This document shows, in pieces, positions 7,557 to 15,961 of a stretch of DNA of 34,498 bases. Below the pieces are notes generated by a model that searched no databases, had not been told where the DNA came from, and worked only from the letters and a program-made list of their open reading frames with translations. This DNA comes from a virus: IMG/VR virus record IMGVR_UViG_3300005526_000018, positions 1-34,498 of that record, one strand, 5' to 3'. The first letter of the stretch is position 1; every line of letters begins with the position of its first letter. The position numbers were made by a program, and so were the translations under genes.

Positions 7557-9302
7557 TTGACTTTGTCAAACACTGCGACTCCTCAATATTATGGTGAATT
7601 TCGTGCAGCTGTTCTTCGTGGAGACATTCTAGTAAATAGAGAAGTTTCAATGGAGATGAATCGTATTGATGAATTAATTGACAACCCAAAGATTTTTTAT
7701 GATGACATGGCTGTTCATGGATTCATTAAGTATTGCGAGTTTGAACTTACTCTTACTGATGGAAGCGATTTGTATCTTCTTGATACTTTTAAACTTTGGG
7801 CAGAACAAATTTTTGGTTGGTATTACTTTGTTGAACGAAGTGTGTATGAACCAATTCCAGGTAGTCGTGATGGTCATTATGTTCAAAAACTTATTAAGAA
7901 GCGGTTGACAACCAAGCAGTATCTCATTGTTGCCAGAGGTGCTGCCAAATCCATGTATGCTCAATGTATTCAAGCCTACTTCTTGAATGTTGATACCGCA
8001 ACCACTCACCAGATTACAACTGCTCCAACTATGAAACAAGCCGAAGAGGTAATGTCGCCGCTTCGTACTGCTATCACTAGAGCTAGAGGTCCTCTATTTA
8101 AATTCCTAACGGAGGGGTCTTTACAGAATACTACTGGATCTAGATCTCAAAGAGTAAAGCTTGCTTCAACTAAGAAGGGCATCGAAAACTTTCTAACTGG
8201 TTCACTTCTCGAAGTTCGTCCTATGACCATCAATAAGCTTCAAGGTCTTCGGCCTAAGGTGTCGACAATTGATGAATGGTTGTCTGGAGACATCAGAGAA
8301 GATGTTGTTGGTGCAATCGAACAGGGCGCTTCAAAGATGGAAGACTATTTGATTGTCGCTATCAGTTCAGAAGGAACAGTTCGGAATGGTTCCGGAGACA
8401 CAATCAAAATGGAACTTGCCAGCATCCTTCGAGGAGAATACCAAGCGCCTCACATTTCAATCTGGCATTACAAATTAGATGAAATCGAAGAAGTAGCCGA
8501 TCCTTCCACTTGGATTAAAGCTAATCCGAATCTTGGCAAGACGGTTACTTATGATGTTTATCATTTGGATGTTGAAAGAGCGGAAAAGGCTCCTGCGTCT
8601 CGGAATGACATTCTTGCGAAGCGGTTTGGCATTCCTATGGAAGGCTATACGTATTTCTTTACGTATGAAGAGACGCTTCCTCATCGTGAAAGAGAATTCT
8701 GGGGTATGCCTTGTTCTCTTGGCGCAGACTTGTCGCAAGGTGACGATTTCTGTGCTTTTACTCTTCTTTTTCCTTTTCAGAATTTCTCATTCGGAGTAAA
8801 AACTAGAAGTTACATTACATCTTTGACATTGATGAAACTTCCAGGAGCTATGCGTGCTAAGTATGAACAATTTCTTAGTGAGGGTAGTCTTCATGTTCTA
8901 GAAGGAACTGTTCTAGACATGATGGAAGTTTATGATGATCTTGATGCTTTCGTTACAGCTAATCAGTATGATGTTCGTTGCTTTGGATTTGATCCATACA
9001 ATGCTAAAGAATTTGTTACCAGGTGGCAAGCAGAGAATGGCGATTATGGAATTGAAAAAGTCATTCAAGGTGCACGAACAGAATCGGTTCCATTGGGCGA
9101 ATTGAAGATTTTAGCTGAAGAACGAAAGCTAATCTTCGATCAGGATCTAATGTCATTCGCAATGGGTAACGCAGTTACTTTGGAAGATACTAACGGAAAC
9201 CGTAAACTTCTTAAGAAACGAGCTGACGAAAAGATTGATAATGTATCAGCAATGATGGACGCTTATGTTGCCTATAAAGCTAACAAGGAGGCATTTGAAT
9301 GA
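7557..9302 (+). CDS. terL: Terminase large subunit (581 aa)
   Basis: ATP-driven DNA packaging motor and nuclease. The ATPase site shows a shortened Walker A-like loop R127-GAAKS132 and Walker B VSTIDEW with Asp239/Glu240. The nuclease domain shows GADLSQGDD (Asp391), CFGFDP (Asp479) and a late KIDNVSAMMDAY (Asp561), the three acidic positions of the RNase H-like terminase nuclease. Length fits the Terminase_1 group. The start is TTG 7557, five bases after GAGGAGG; no nearby in-frame ATG has a ribosome site. It lies directly upstream of portal and capsid genes. Confidence 0.92.
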   Translation: MTLSNTATPQYYGEFRAAVLRGDILVNREVSMEMNRIDELIDNPKIFYDDMAVHGFIKYCEFELTLTDGSDLYLLDTFKLWAEQIFGWYYFVERSVYEPIPGSRDGHYVQKLIKKRLTTKQYLIVARGAAKSMYAQCIQAYFLNVDTATTHQITTAPTMKQAEEVMSPLRTAITRARGPLFKFLTEGSLQNTTGSRSQRVKLASTKKGIENFLTGSLLEVRPMTINKLQGLRPKVSTIDEWLSGDIREDVVGAIEQGASKMEDYLIVAISSEGTVRNGSGDTIKMELASILRGEYQAPHISIWHYKLDEIEEVADPSTWIKANPNLGKTVTYDVYHLDVERAEKAPASRNDILAKRFGIPMEGYTYFFTYEETLPHREREFWGMPCSLGADLSQGDDFCAFTLLFPFQNFSFGVKTRSYITSLTLMKLPGAMRAKYEQFLSEGSLHVLEGTVLDMMEVYDDLDAFVTANQYDVRCFGFDPYNAKEFVTRWQAENGDYGIEKVIQGARTESVPLGELKILAEERKLIFDQDLMSFAMGNAVTLEDTNGNRKLLKKRADEKIDNVSAMMDAYVAYKANKEAFE

Positions 9303-9361
9303 ACGATGAAGTTAATGTTTCCTTGTCGAGAATGGGAGGTGGTTCATCTTGCCGGTTTTAG
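9299..9361 (+). CDS. Possible 20-residue leader peptide before the portal gene
   Basis: ATG 9299 follows AAGGAGG with seven-base spacing and overlaps the terminase stop (ATGA). The 20-codon frame runs through the portal ribosome site and stops 13 bases inside the portal gene. It may serve only to carry ribosomes to the portal's weak TTG start. Coding value is uncertain. Confidence 0.35.
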   Translation: MNDEVNVSLSRMGGGSSCRF

Positions 9362-10581
9362 ATCGAATTAAAAGAGTTTGGAATGCCTTCCGTCAAAATC
9401 CAGAAGATTCTGGTCTTGATTATGCTTCAGGTGGTGCTTCTTATGGTGTTATTTCTCCATCAAGATCTAAACTACAGATTTACAACGAGCGTTCGCTAAT
9501 TTCATCTATTTATACAAGAATTAGCATTGACGTTGCGAGCATTCTTATTAAGCATGTGAAAATTGATAAAAATGATCGTTATTTAAGTGATATGAAGAGT
9601 TCATTAAACGATTGTCTTACTTTGGAGCCAAATCTTGATCAAGGGCCTAGGGCTTTCAGACAAGATATTTGTTTAACGTTGTTTGATAAAGGTGTAGCGG
9701 TTATTGTTCCTGTAGATACGACACGAAGTCCACAACCTTTCGATATTTTCACGATGCGTGTAGGTGACGTTGTTAATTGGTATCCAAAACATGTTAAACT
9801 TAGTGTTTATAATGAAAATCGTGGAAAACGTGAAGAAATCACGTTGGAGAAGAGTTTTGTAGCTATTGTTGAAAACCCATTGTTTTCTGTTATGAACGAA
9901 CCAAACTCGACTTTGCAAAGATTGATCAGGAAATTAGGCCTTCTTGATTCAGTTGATGAACAGTCAAGTTCTGGAAAACTAGACATTATCATTCAGTTGC
10001 CTTATGTCATTAAATCTGAAGCTAGAAGACAACAGGCTGTGCAACGAAGAGAAGATATTGAATTTCAATTGAGGGGCAGTCAATACGGCATTGCCTACAT
10101 TGACGGTACTGAAAAGATTACTCAACTCAATCGACCCGCCGAGAACAATCTTCTGAAGCAAGTTGAATATTTAACCAACATGCTGTATAGCCAACTCGGT
10201 CTTACCGAAGCGGTAATGAACGGCACGGCTGATGAACCAGCTATGTTGAATTACTTTGCCCGTACGATCGAGCCTATTGTCGATGCTGTTATCGAATCCA
10301 TGCAGAGAGCGTTCCTTGGGCCCCAGGGTACGCAAAGGAATGAACGGATTAGATACTTCCGAGATCCGTTCAAACTTGTTCCTGTTGGTGACATCGCTGA
10401 GATTGCTGATAAGTTTACTCGGAATGAGATTCTTACGGCAAATGAGATTAGACAGTTTATGGGAATCAAACCTTCTGATGATCCGAAGGCCGATCAACTT
10501 GTCAATAGCAACATGCCACAACCAGATCAGCAAATCCAACCAGATCAACAGGTCCAACCAGAAGATAGTTCAGGGGCCTAA
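9349..10581 (+). CDS. Portal protein, HK97-like (410 aa)
   Basis: Forms the dodecameric ring at the head vertex. Features: N-terminal helix (LDRIKRVWNAF), ERSLISSIYTRISIDVASILIKHV as in phage portal cores, a beta-rich middle (NPLFSVMNEPNSTLQRL), AIYIDGTEKITQLNRPAEN, MLYSQLGLTEAVMNG, and a C-terminal EIADKFTRNEILTANEIRQFMGIKP typical of SPP1/HK97-class portals. The tail is Gln/Pro-rich (QPDQQ repeats) and probably disordered. The start is TTG 9349, six bases after GGAGGTGG. The gene lies between terminase and protease-capsid as in canonical head operons. Confidence 0.9.
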   Translation: MPVLDRIKRVWNAFRQNPEDSGLDYASGGASYGVISPSRSKLQIYNERSLISSIYTRISIDVASILIKHVKIDKNDRYLSDMKSSLNDCLTLEPNLDQGPRAFRQDICLTLFDKGVAVIVPVDTTRSPQPFDIFTMRVGDVVNWYPKHVKLSVYNENRGKREEITLEKSFVAIVENPLFSVMNEPNSTLQRLIRKLGLLDSVDEQSSSGKLDIIIQLPYVIKSEARRQQAVQRREDIEFQLRGSQYGIAYIDGTEKITQLNRPAENNLLKQVEYLTNMLYSQLGLTEAVMNGTADEPAMLNYFARTIEPIVDAVIESMQRAFLGPQGTQRNERIRYFRDPFKLVPVGDIAEIADKFTRNEILTANEIRQFMGIKPSDDPKADQLVNSNMPQPDQQIQPDQQVQPEDSSGA

Positions 10582-10604
10582 CTCTTTCGAAAGGAACAGT
10601 CAAA

Positions 10605-12458
10605 ATGGAAGCAGATTTCAGCGGTTACGCGACCAAGGCTGGGCTTAAATGCTCCGACGGTCGAACCATTATGCCTGGAGCGTTCAAGCATCAAGATAAG
10701 ATGAAGGTTCCGCTTGTTTGGCAGCATGGTCATACTGATCCCGAAAACGTTCTTGGTCACGCCATCCTTGAAGGTCGGGATGATGGCATGTATGCTTATG
10801 GATTCTTCAATAAGTCGCAAAAGGCGATCCACGCACGAGGTCTTCTTGATCATGGCGACATTAGCATGCTGTCTATCTGGGCAAACGAACTCGTTGAGCG
10901 AAGTGGCAAGGTTCTTCATGGTGCGATTCGTGAAGTAAGCCTAGTTTTGTCTGGCGCTAATCCTGGCGCTCTTATCGAGAATGTTACCGTTCGTCACTCT
11001 GATGGTGATGAAGTTCAACTAGACGATGAGGTAATTATCTATACAGGCCTTGAGCTTGAAATCGAGCACGCAGCTGGTGATGCTACTGATACTACTGACG
11101 CTACTGACACCACTGATGGAGAAGAAACTATTCAGGATGTTTATGATTCTATGTCAGAGAAGCAGAAGAATGTACTTCATTACATGATCGGTCAGGCTCT
11201 TGAGAATGCTGGCCAGGGAGAAGCGCAACAGGATAATCTCAACGATGACTCTACCGATACCGATAAGGAAGGTACCTCAATGACCCGCAACGTTTTCGAG
11301 AAAGACGGGAAAGAGGCTAGCACGTCGCCTGTTCTCTCGCATTCCGACATCCAGGGAATTGTTGCTGATGCGACCAGGGTTGGTTCGCTGAAGCAGGCTG
11401 TTGAGAGCTATGCTCTTGCGCACGGGATTAATCAAATCGACGTTCTCTTTCCTGAGGCTCAGGCGCTTACTACGGCTCCTGAGTTCTATACTCGTCGTAC
11501 GGAGTGGGTGAACTCAGTTCTTGGTGGAGCTCGTAAGAGCCCCTTCAGCCGGGTGAAGACTCACTGGGCAGATCTCACGTATGATGATGCTCGGGCCAAG
11601 GGTTATATTACGGGTACGGAGAAGCAGGAGGAGTTCTACGGAACTGCTCGTCGTGAAACCAGCCCGCAGACCATTTACAAGAAGCAGAAGCTGGATCGTG
11701 ACGATATCCTCGACGTTACGGATTTCGACGTTGTCGCCTGGATGAAGGGCGAGATGCGGTTGATGCTTGATGAGGAATTGGCTCGTGCGATTCTTCTGGG
11801 CGATGGCCGTACTGTTCCTGATCCGGACAAGATCCTCGAGGATCGCATTCGTCCGATTGCTAAGGATGATCCGCTGTTCGTCATTCAGGTAGCGTGTGAT
11901 TTCTCTACCATTGATAAGTTTGTTGACGCTGTGATTCAGTGGCGGTCGCAGTATCGTGGGACAGGAACACCGACGCTGTATACCAGTGAGGCCCTCCTCT
12001 CTAAGGCTATGATGTTGAAGGACACGCTTGGTCGTCGGATTTACACATCTCTCGATCAGTTCGCTTCGGAGATTCGTGTTTCTTCGATTGTTCCAGTTGA
12101 CATCTTTGATCCAGCCGCTGGACAACCACAGGCGATCATCGTAAATATGAATGACTACGTCATTGGTTCCGACAAGGGTGGCGCTGTTAGTCTGTTTGAT
12201 GATTTCGACATTGATTTCAACCAGTACAAGTATCTGATGGAGACCCGTGTCTCTGGTGCGTTGGTCAAGCTCAAGTCAGCGTTGGTCTTCAAGCAGGGCA
12301 CGTTCGTTGCTCCTCCAGGTGGTACTGATCACGTCATCGTTCCTGAGCCGCCGAACGAGCGTCAGAGTAGCCCATCGGTTCACGGATCACTTCCTGATGA
12401 TGACGGGACTGTGACGGCCACTACGGCAAGGACTCCTAGAGGGAAGTCTTCTGAGTAG
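10605..12458 (+). CDS. Fused prohead protease and major capsid protein (617 aa)
   Basis: Residues about 1-150 resemble HK97-type prohead proteases (S78/U35): LVWQHGHTDPENVLG with His41, and REVSLVLSGANPGA with Ser112, the likely nucleophile. A Thr/Asp-rich linker (TDATDTTD repeats) and a helical delta-like segment (about 180-205, MSEKQKNVLHYMIGQ) act as scaffold. From residue 226 comes an HK97-fold capsid of 392 residues with a typical N-arm, HWADLTYDDARAKGYI, MLDEELARAILLGDGR, and TRVSGALVKLKSALVFK near the end. Residues from Met226 may also be made separately (see ribosome site at 11265). Capsid codons are richer in G/C than neighbouring genes, consistent with high expression. Confidence 0.88.
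   Translation: MEADFSGYATKAGLKCSDGRTIMPGAFKHQDKMKVPLVWQHGHTDPENVLGHAILEGRDDGMYAYGFFNKSQKAIHARGLLDHGDISMLSIWANELVERSGKVLHGAIREVSLVLSGANPGALIENVTVRHSDGDEVQLDDEVIIYTGLELEIEHAAGDATDTTDATDTTDGEETIQDVYDSMSEKQKNVLHYMIGQALENAGQGEAQQDNLNDDSTDTDKEGTSMTRNVFEKDGKEASTSPVLSHSDIQGIVADATRVGSLKQAVESYALAHGINQIDVLFPEAQALTTAPEFYTRRTEWVNSVLGGARKSPFSRVKTHWADLTYDDARAKGYITGTEKQEEFYGTARRETSPQTIYKKQKLDRDDILDVTDFDVVAWMKGEMRLMLDEELARAILLGDGRTVPDPDKILEDRIRPIAKDDPLFVIQVACDFSTIDKFVDAVIQWRSQYRGTGTPTLYTSEALLSKAMMLKDTLGRRIYTSLDQFASEIRVSSIVPVDIFDPAAGQPQAIIVNMNDYVIGSDKGGAVSLFDDFDIDFNQYKYLMETRVSGALVKLKSALVFKQGTFVAPPGGTDHVIVPEPPNERQSSPSVHGSLPDDDGTVTATTARTPRGKSSE
11265..11282 (+). promoter_or_regulatory. Internal ribosome site and ATG for capsid-only product
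   Basis: AAGGAAGG (11265-11272) lies seven bases before an in-frame ATG at 11280-11282. Starting there would give a 392-residue protein covering the N-arm and complete capsid fold, the usual size of an HK97-type capsid subunit. Codon usage changes at about this point. A fused and a capsid-only form would allow a few protease copies among hundreds of capsid copies. Confidence 0.6.
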
Positions 12459-12478
12459 CATCCGATAAAGGAGCTAAG

Positions 12479-12808
12479 ATGGCTAGATTCTTTGGGGAGG
12501 TTGGATACGGAGATTCCGTAGAAACACCGCCTGATTCAGGTGTTTGGGTTGATACAATCACCGAAACGTTATATTACGGTGATGTAATTCGAAACACGAG
12601 AAAGTTAGAATCCGGAGAAGACCTGAACGACGATATTACAGTTGGTAATTCAATTAGTGTTGTCGCCGATGAATATGCCATCAGTCACTTCTTTAAGATC
12701 AAGTACGTACGGTGGTCGGGGGTTCTATGGACTGTGACAAATGTCGAAGTCAGGAGCCCCCGTCTCATCTTGAGTCTCGGGAGTGTTTACAATGGCCCAA
12801 CGCCTTGA
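12479..12808 (+). CDS. Head-tail closure/connector protein (109 aa)
   Basis: Small beta-rich protein with FFGEVGYGDSVETPPDSGVWVDTITE, YYGDVIRNTRKLESGEDLNDDITVGNSISVVAD and YVRWSGVLWTVTNVEVRSPRLILSLGSVYNG. This order is that of the neck/closure proteins (Ne1 or stopper class) that follow the capsid gene in siphophages. AAGGAG precedes ATG 12479. Ends 17 bases inside the next gene's start, so the two are coupled. Confidence 0.7.
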   Translation: MARFFGEVGYGDSVETPPDSGVWVDTITETLYYGDVIRNTRKLESGEDLNDDITVGNSISVVADEYAISHFFKIKYVRWSGVLWTVTNVEVRSPRLILSLGSVYNGPTP

Positions 12809-13097
12809 GCTTCAAGCCGTTTTGACCGATCTTCTTGGGACTGATCAAGTATATTTTCAGCCACCACCTTCTGTTAAAATGGCTTATCCGTGTATTGTAT
12901 ATCATCGTGATTATGAATTGCAAACACATGCTGATGATATGCCATATTTGAGTAGAAGGCGTTATCAGGTAACGGTCATTGATCAAGATCCAGATAGTGG
13001 CATTCTCGATAAAGTTTCGGCATTGCCATTGTGCGTATACGATCGATTTTACACGGCTGATAACCTCAACCACGATGTTTACAAACTGTTCTTCTAA
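12792..13097 (+). CDS. Tail terminator/completion protein (101 aa)
   Basis: Mixed alpha/beta protein: an N-terminal helix (RLELQAVLTDLLG), then PCIVYHRDYELQTHADDMPYLSRRRYQVTVIDQDPDS and a C-terminal strand NHDVYKLFF. This matches the tail-completion family that caps the tail tube at the neck. ATG 12792 is preferred to the upstream in-frame GTG 12783 because GGGAG sits eight bases before it. Directly precedes the major tail tube gene. Confidence 0.7.
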   Translation: MAQRLELQAVLTDLLGTDQVYFQPPPSVKMAYPCIVYHRDYELQTHADDMPYLSRRRYQVTVIDQDPDSGILDKVSALPLCVYDRFYTADNLNHDVYKLFF

Positions 13098-13108
13098 GGA
13101 GAAACACA

Positions 13109-13816
13109 ATGCCTGGACCGCTTGTTTGGGATCTTGTCGGTGATCGTTTTTACGAGACTGGCGTAGATCATGGTGTACTTTACATTCCTAACGCAACAGG
13201 AGTGTACGATAAAGGAGTTGCTTGGAACGGCCTTACCACTGTTACGGAGTCGCCGTCAGGAGCTGAATCAACGGCGCAGTATGCTGACAACATCAAGTAT
13301 CTGAACCTCATCTCTGTCGAGGAGTTTGGTGCGACGCTCGAGGCGTTCACCTATCCAGAAGAGTGGGCTGAATTTGATGGGCTTGCCGTTCCTTCTGATG
13401 GTGTCTTTGTCGGGCAGCAGCCACGAAAGATGTTCGGCCTGTGCTATCGCACTAGAGTAGGTAACGACGTCGAGGGTGATTCTTATGGGTACAAGCTTCA
13501 CCTTGTTTATGGATGCATTGCCAGTCCTTCTGAGAAGGCTTACAACACCATTAACGATTCCCCGGAAGCCATTACCTTCAGCTGGGAGATCTCAACGACT
13601 CCTGTCCCAGTAACTGGTCTTAACCCAACCTCACTGGTTGTCGTTGATTCTGGGCTTGTGTCACCGACCGAACTTACTGCCCTCGAGACGATTCTTTATG
13701 GGGCAGCAGCTACTGAGCCGAAGCTACCTACTCCGGATGAAGTTATCGCTCTATTCCCTGGGACGGTTATGACGTCAGCAAGCGCAGCAGCAAAGGCTCC
13801 TCCGGCAAAGTCTTAA
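13109..13816 (+). CDS. Major tail tube protein (235 aa)
   Basis: Beta-rich tube subunit: LVWDLVGDRFYETGVDHGVLYIP, AWNGLTTVTESPSGAES, ATLEAFTYPEEWAEFDG, PRKMFGLCYRTRVGNDVEGDSYGYKLHLVYG and a C-terminal helix around TELTALETILYG. It shares this whole plan with the protein at 14395. This first copy has GC-richer codons like the capsid segment, marking it as the abundant tube subunit. AAGGAG precedes ATG 13109. Tail tube hexamers stack along the tape measure protein encoded downstream. Confidence 0.85.
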   Translation: MPGPLVWDLVGDRFYETGVDHGVLYIPNATGVYDKGVAWNGLTTVTESPSGAESTAQYADNIKYLNLISVEEFGATLEAFTYPEEWAEFDGLAVPSDGVFVGQQPRKMFGLCYRTRVGNDVEGDSYGYKLHLVYGCIASPSEKAYNTINDSPEAITFSWEISTTPVPVTGLNPTSLVVVDSGLVSPTELTALETILYGAAATEPKLPTPDEVIALFPGTVMTSASAAAKAPPAKS

Positions 13817-13840
13817 TCAAAATTGATGGGAGACTGAAGA

Positions 13841-14383
13841 ATGCTTAGAATCATTATACCTGGGGCGGAATACTTTAATGAAGAGTCGTCAACTTTCGAA
13901 AAGGCTGACGAGTTTGAATTAGAGTTGGAGCATTCTTTGGTCTCACTGTCAAAATGGGAGTCACGGTTTCAAAAGCCTTTTTTGAATTCAACCAATAAAT
14001 CTCCAGAAGAAGTTATGGGTTATGTAGAGGCAATGATTCTCACGTCGATTTATCCCAAAGATGTCTTTGCTAGAATTTCATCTGAGAACATAACTCAAAT
14101 CAATACTTACATTGAGTCTAAAGAATCAGCAACTACTTTTGGTTCTATGCCAGAACGTAAAGGACGAGGTGAGATAATTACGGCTGAATTAATTTATTAT
14201 TGGATGGTTGCGTTTGCTATTCCATTTGAATGTGAGCATTGGCATTTGAATCGTCTTTTCGCATTAATTCGTATATGCAACATTAAGAACTCTAAACCTA
14301 AGAAGATGGGCAGAAATGAGATGGCTCAGAGAAATCGTGATCTAAATGCTCAGAGAAGAGCCTTATACAATACCAGTGGTTGA
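13841..14383 (+). CDS. Tail assembly chaperone (180 aa)
   Basis: Features seen: LELEHSLVSLSKWESRFQKPFL, SPEEVMGYVEAMIL, EIITAELIYYWMVAFAIPFECEHWHLNRLFALIRICNIKN and a basic C-terminus KKMGRNEMAQRNRDLNAQRRA. The pattern 'LSKWE..F.KPFL ... EIITAELIYYWM ... CEHWHLNRLL.LIRICN' is that of chaperones that coat the tape measure protein in phages of Gram-positive hosts. I found no clear slippery site or second frame, so a frameshifted form is not supported here. Its place between the two tail tube paralogues is notable. GGGAG precedes ATG 13841. Confidence 0.75.
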   Translation: MLRIIIPGAEYFNEESSTFEKADEFELELEHSLVSLSKWESRFQKPFLNSTNKSPEEVMGYVEAMILTSIYPKDVFARISSENITQINTYIESKESATTFGSMPERKGRGEIITAELIYYWMVAFAIPFECEHWHLNRLFALIRICNIKNSKPKKMGRNEMAQRNRDLNAQRRALYNTSG

Positions 14384-14394
14384 TTGGAGGTTAA

Positions 14395-15216
14395 ATGACA
14401 GCCCTTGTTTGGGATCAAGTTGGTGAACATGTTTATGAAACTGGTATTAGTCACGGAGTTCTTTACGGTCATGATGGTTATGGAATTCCGTGGAATGGAC
14501 TTATCTCTATTGATGAAAACGGAACTAATAGTGCTGAGCCAGTTCATTTCGATGGTTGGAAATTCAACGACATTGTAACTATTGGCGAATATTCAGCTAC
14601 GATTAGGGCCTTTACTTATCCTGATGAATTCCAAAATTACGAAGGAACATTAGAAGATCAAACTGGGTTTTACGTTACAAATCAAGCGCAAAGTCGATTT
14701 GGTTTATCGTATCAAACATTAATTGGAGATGACGTTTCTGGTCCGATTGGGTATAAGATTCATCTTTTGTACAATTTAACTGCTCTTGTTGCTCAACGAA
14801 CTCATCAAACGTTGTCTTTGGAAACAGAGCCTCTTCAATTTGAATGGACATTAGCTGCAATTCCAGAAGAAATTGAATTTTTCCGTCCTACTGCACATGT
14901 AATTTTTAATAGTCTTGAGCTTGATCCTCATATGTTAACTGATCTTGAAGAAATTTTATATGGTAGTGAGGATAGTGATGCGCGTCTTCCATCGTTGAAA
15001 GGTCTTGCTGCTTTCGTTAGAAAGTGGAATCGATTCATCATTACAGATAATGGCGATGGTACTTGGACAGCTGATGAACAAACAGATGGCGAGTATATTT
15101 CCATGCTTGATGGAACTACGTTTCAAATTGATTCTGATACTGCGGTATATTTGGATGCGGTTTCATATGAGATTAGTAGCAGTCAAAAGAATCAGGAGGA
15201 TCTATGGCCACTGTAA
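14395..15216 (+). CDS. Second tail tube-like protein with extra C-terminal domain (273 aa)
   Basis: Residues 1-205 align with the major tail tube protein: LVWDQVGEHVYETGISHGVLYG, PWNGLISIDE, ATIRAFTYPDEFQNYEG, SRFGLSYQTLIGDDVSGPIGYKIHLLYN, LTDLEEILYGSEDSDARLP. About 65 residues are added at the C-terminus (ITDNGDGTWTADEQTDGEYI...), a beta-rich extension. AT-rich codons contrast with the first copy, suggesting lower expression: possibly a minor tube subunit, tail tip adaptor or decorated form. GGAGG precedes ATG 14395. Overlaps the collar-domain gene by 13 bases. Confidence 0.75.
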   Translation: MTALVWDQVGEHVYETGISHGVLYGHDGYGIPWNGLISIDENGTNSAEPVHFDGWKFNDIVTIGEYSATIRAFTYPDEFQNYEGTLEDQTGFYVTNQAQSRFGLSYQTLIGDDVSGPIGYKIHLLYNLTALVAQRTHQTLSLETEPLQFEWTLAAIPEEIEFFRPTAHVIFNSLELDPHMLTDLEEILYGSEDSDARLPSLKGLAAFVRKWNRFIITDNGDGTWTADEQTDGEYISMLDGTTFQIDSDTAVYLDAVSYEISSSQKNQEDLWPL

Positions 15217-15956
15217 CTGGATTTACCGCTGAGAGAATGCTGGTAATTGAGAACGAAACTGTTGTTGACGGTAATGTCGTAGGTACCGATCTTATTCTAA
15301 TTACTCGAGCAGGCACAGAAATTAATGCTGGAAGTGTGCAGGGTCCTCAAGGCGTTCAAGGCCCTCAGGGTAACCCTGGAGTTAATGGTGCAACAATTCC
15401 TACTGGTCAGCTTGCTAACTACCCGAAAACGCCAGTACCGGCTGGATGGCTTGTTTGTGATGGAGCGATTAGGCCTATCATACCAGCAGAAGCTGCTTTA
15501 GCTGCATATTTGGGTACTACGTTTGGTGGTGATGGCACAACCACGTACGGATTGCCAAACTATAAAGGACGAGTTCAAGTTGCCCTTGACGCATCGCAAA
15601 CAGAATTTTCCCCGGTGGGAAAAACTGGAGGAGAAAAGGCACATATTCTAACCGCTAATGAAATGCCACCTCACTCCCATCCTCATAACATGTCTGCGGC
15701 TAATCACCAGCACGATGTTAATCACTATCATACTACTGCAGATGGTGGTGAATTTGGTACTACCAGAACAGGAGAAGGCCTCTACGCTGGTGGTATTGGT
15801 GGTAGCCATGATACTACAACCGCTTGGTCGTCACAACCTATTAGTGGTTGGGCCAACGCTACTAACCTAGTTGGTGGTATTCAAAACACTGGAGGTGGCG
15901 CAGCACATAATCTTCTTTCGCCGTATGCGGTGGTTATTACTGCAATTAAGATTTAA
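15204..15956 (+). CDS. Collar-domain short tail fibre/minor tail protein (250 aa)
   Basis: N-terminal beta region, a short collagen tract (about 50-62, GPQGVQGPQGNPG), then a phage tail collar domain (about 65-125): PVPAGWLVCDGAI and TTYGLPNYKGRV. The C-terminal part has ILTANEMPPHSHPH, a His-rich stretch (NHQHDVNHYHTT) and AAHNLLSPYAVVITAIKI; in T4-like short fibres such His residues bind metal in the trimer needle. The C-terminal Pro/Tyr motif is standard for the family. CAGGAGG precedes ATG 15204. Likely a receptor-binding or tail-side fibre; its site before the tape measure gene is unusual. Confidence 0.8.
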   Translation: MATVTGFTAERMLVIENETVVDGNVVGTDLILITRAGTEINAGSVQGPQGVQGPQGNPGVNGATIPTGQLANYPKTPVPAGWLVCDGAIRPIIPAEAALAAYLGTTFGGDGTTTYGLPNYKGRVQVALDASQTEFSPVGKTGGEKAHILTANEMPPHSHPHNMSAANHQHDVNHYHTTADGGEFGTTRTGEGLYAGGIGGSHDTTTAWSSQPISGWANATNLVGGIQNTGGGAAHNLLSPYAVVITAIKI

Positions 15957-15961
15957 CCGCC

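Noticed and set aside
11514-12125. Long minus-strand frame inside the capsid gene
   Set aside because: Shadow of the real gene with biased codons; no ribosome site and no recognisable protein pattern.
13841-14400. Programmed frameshift in the tail chaperone
   Set aside because: No slippery heptamer with a meaningful second frame was found before the next gene.
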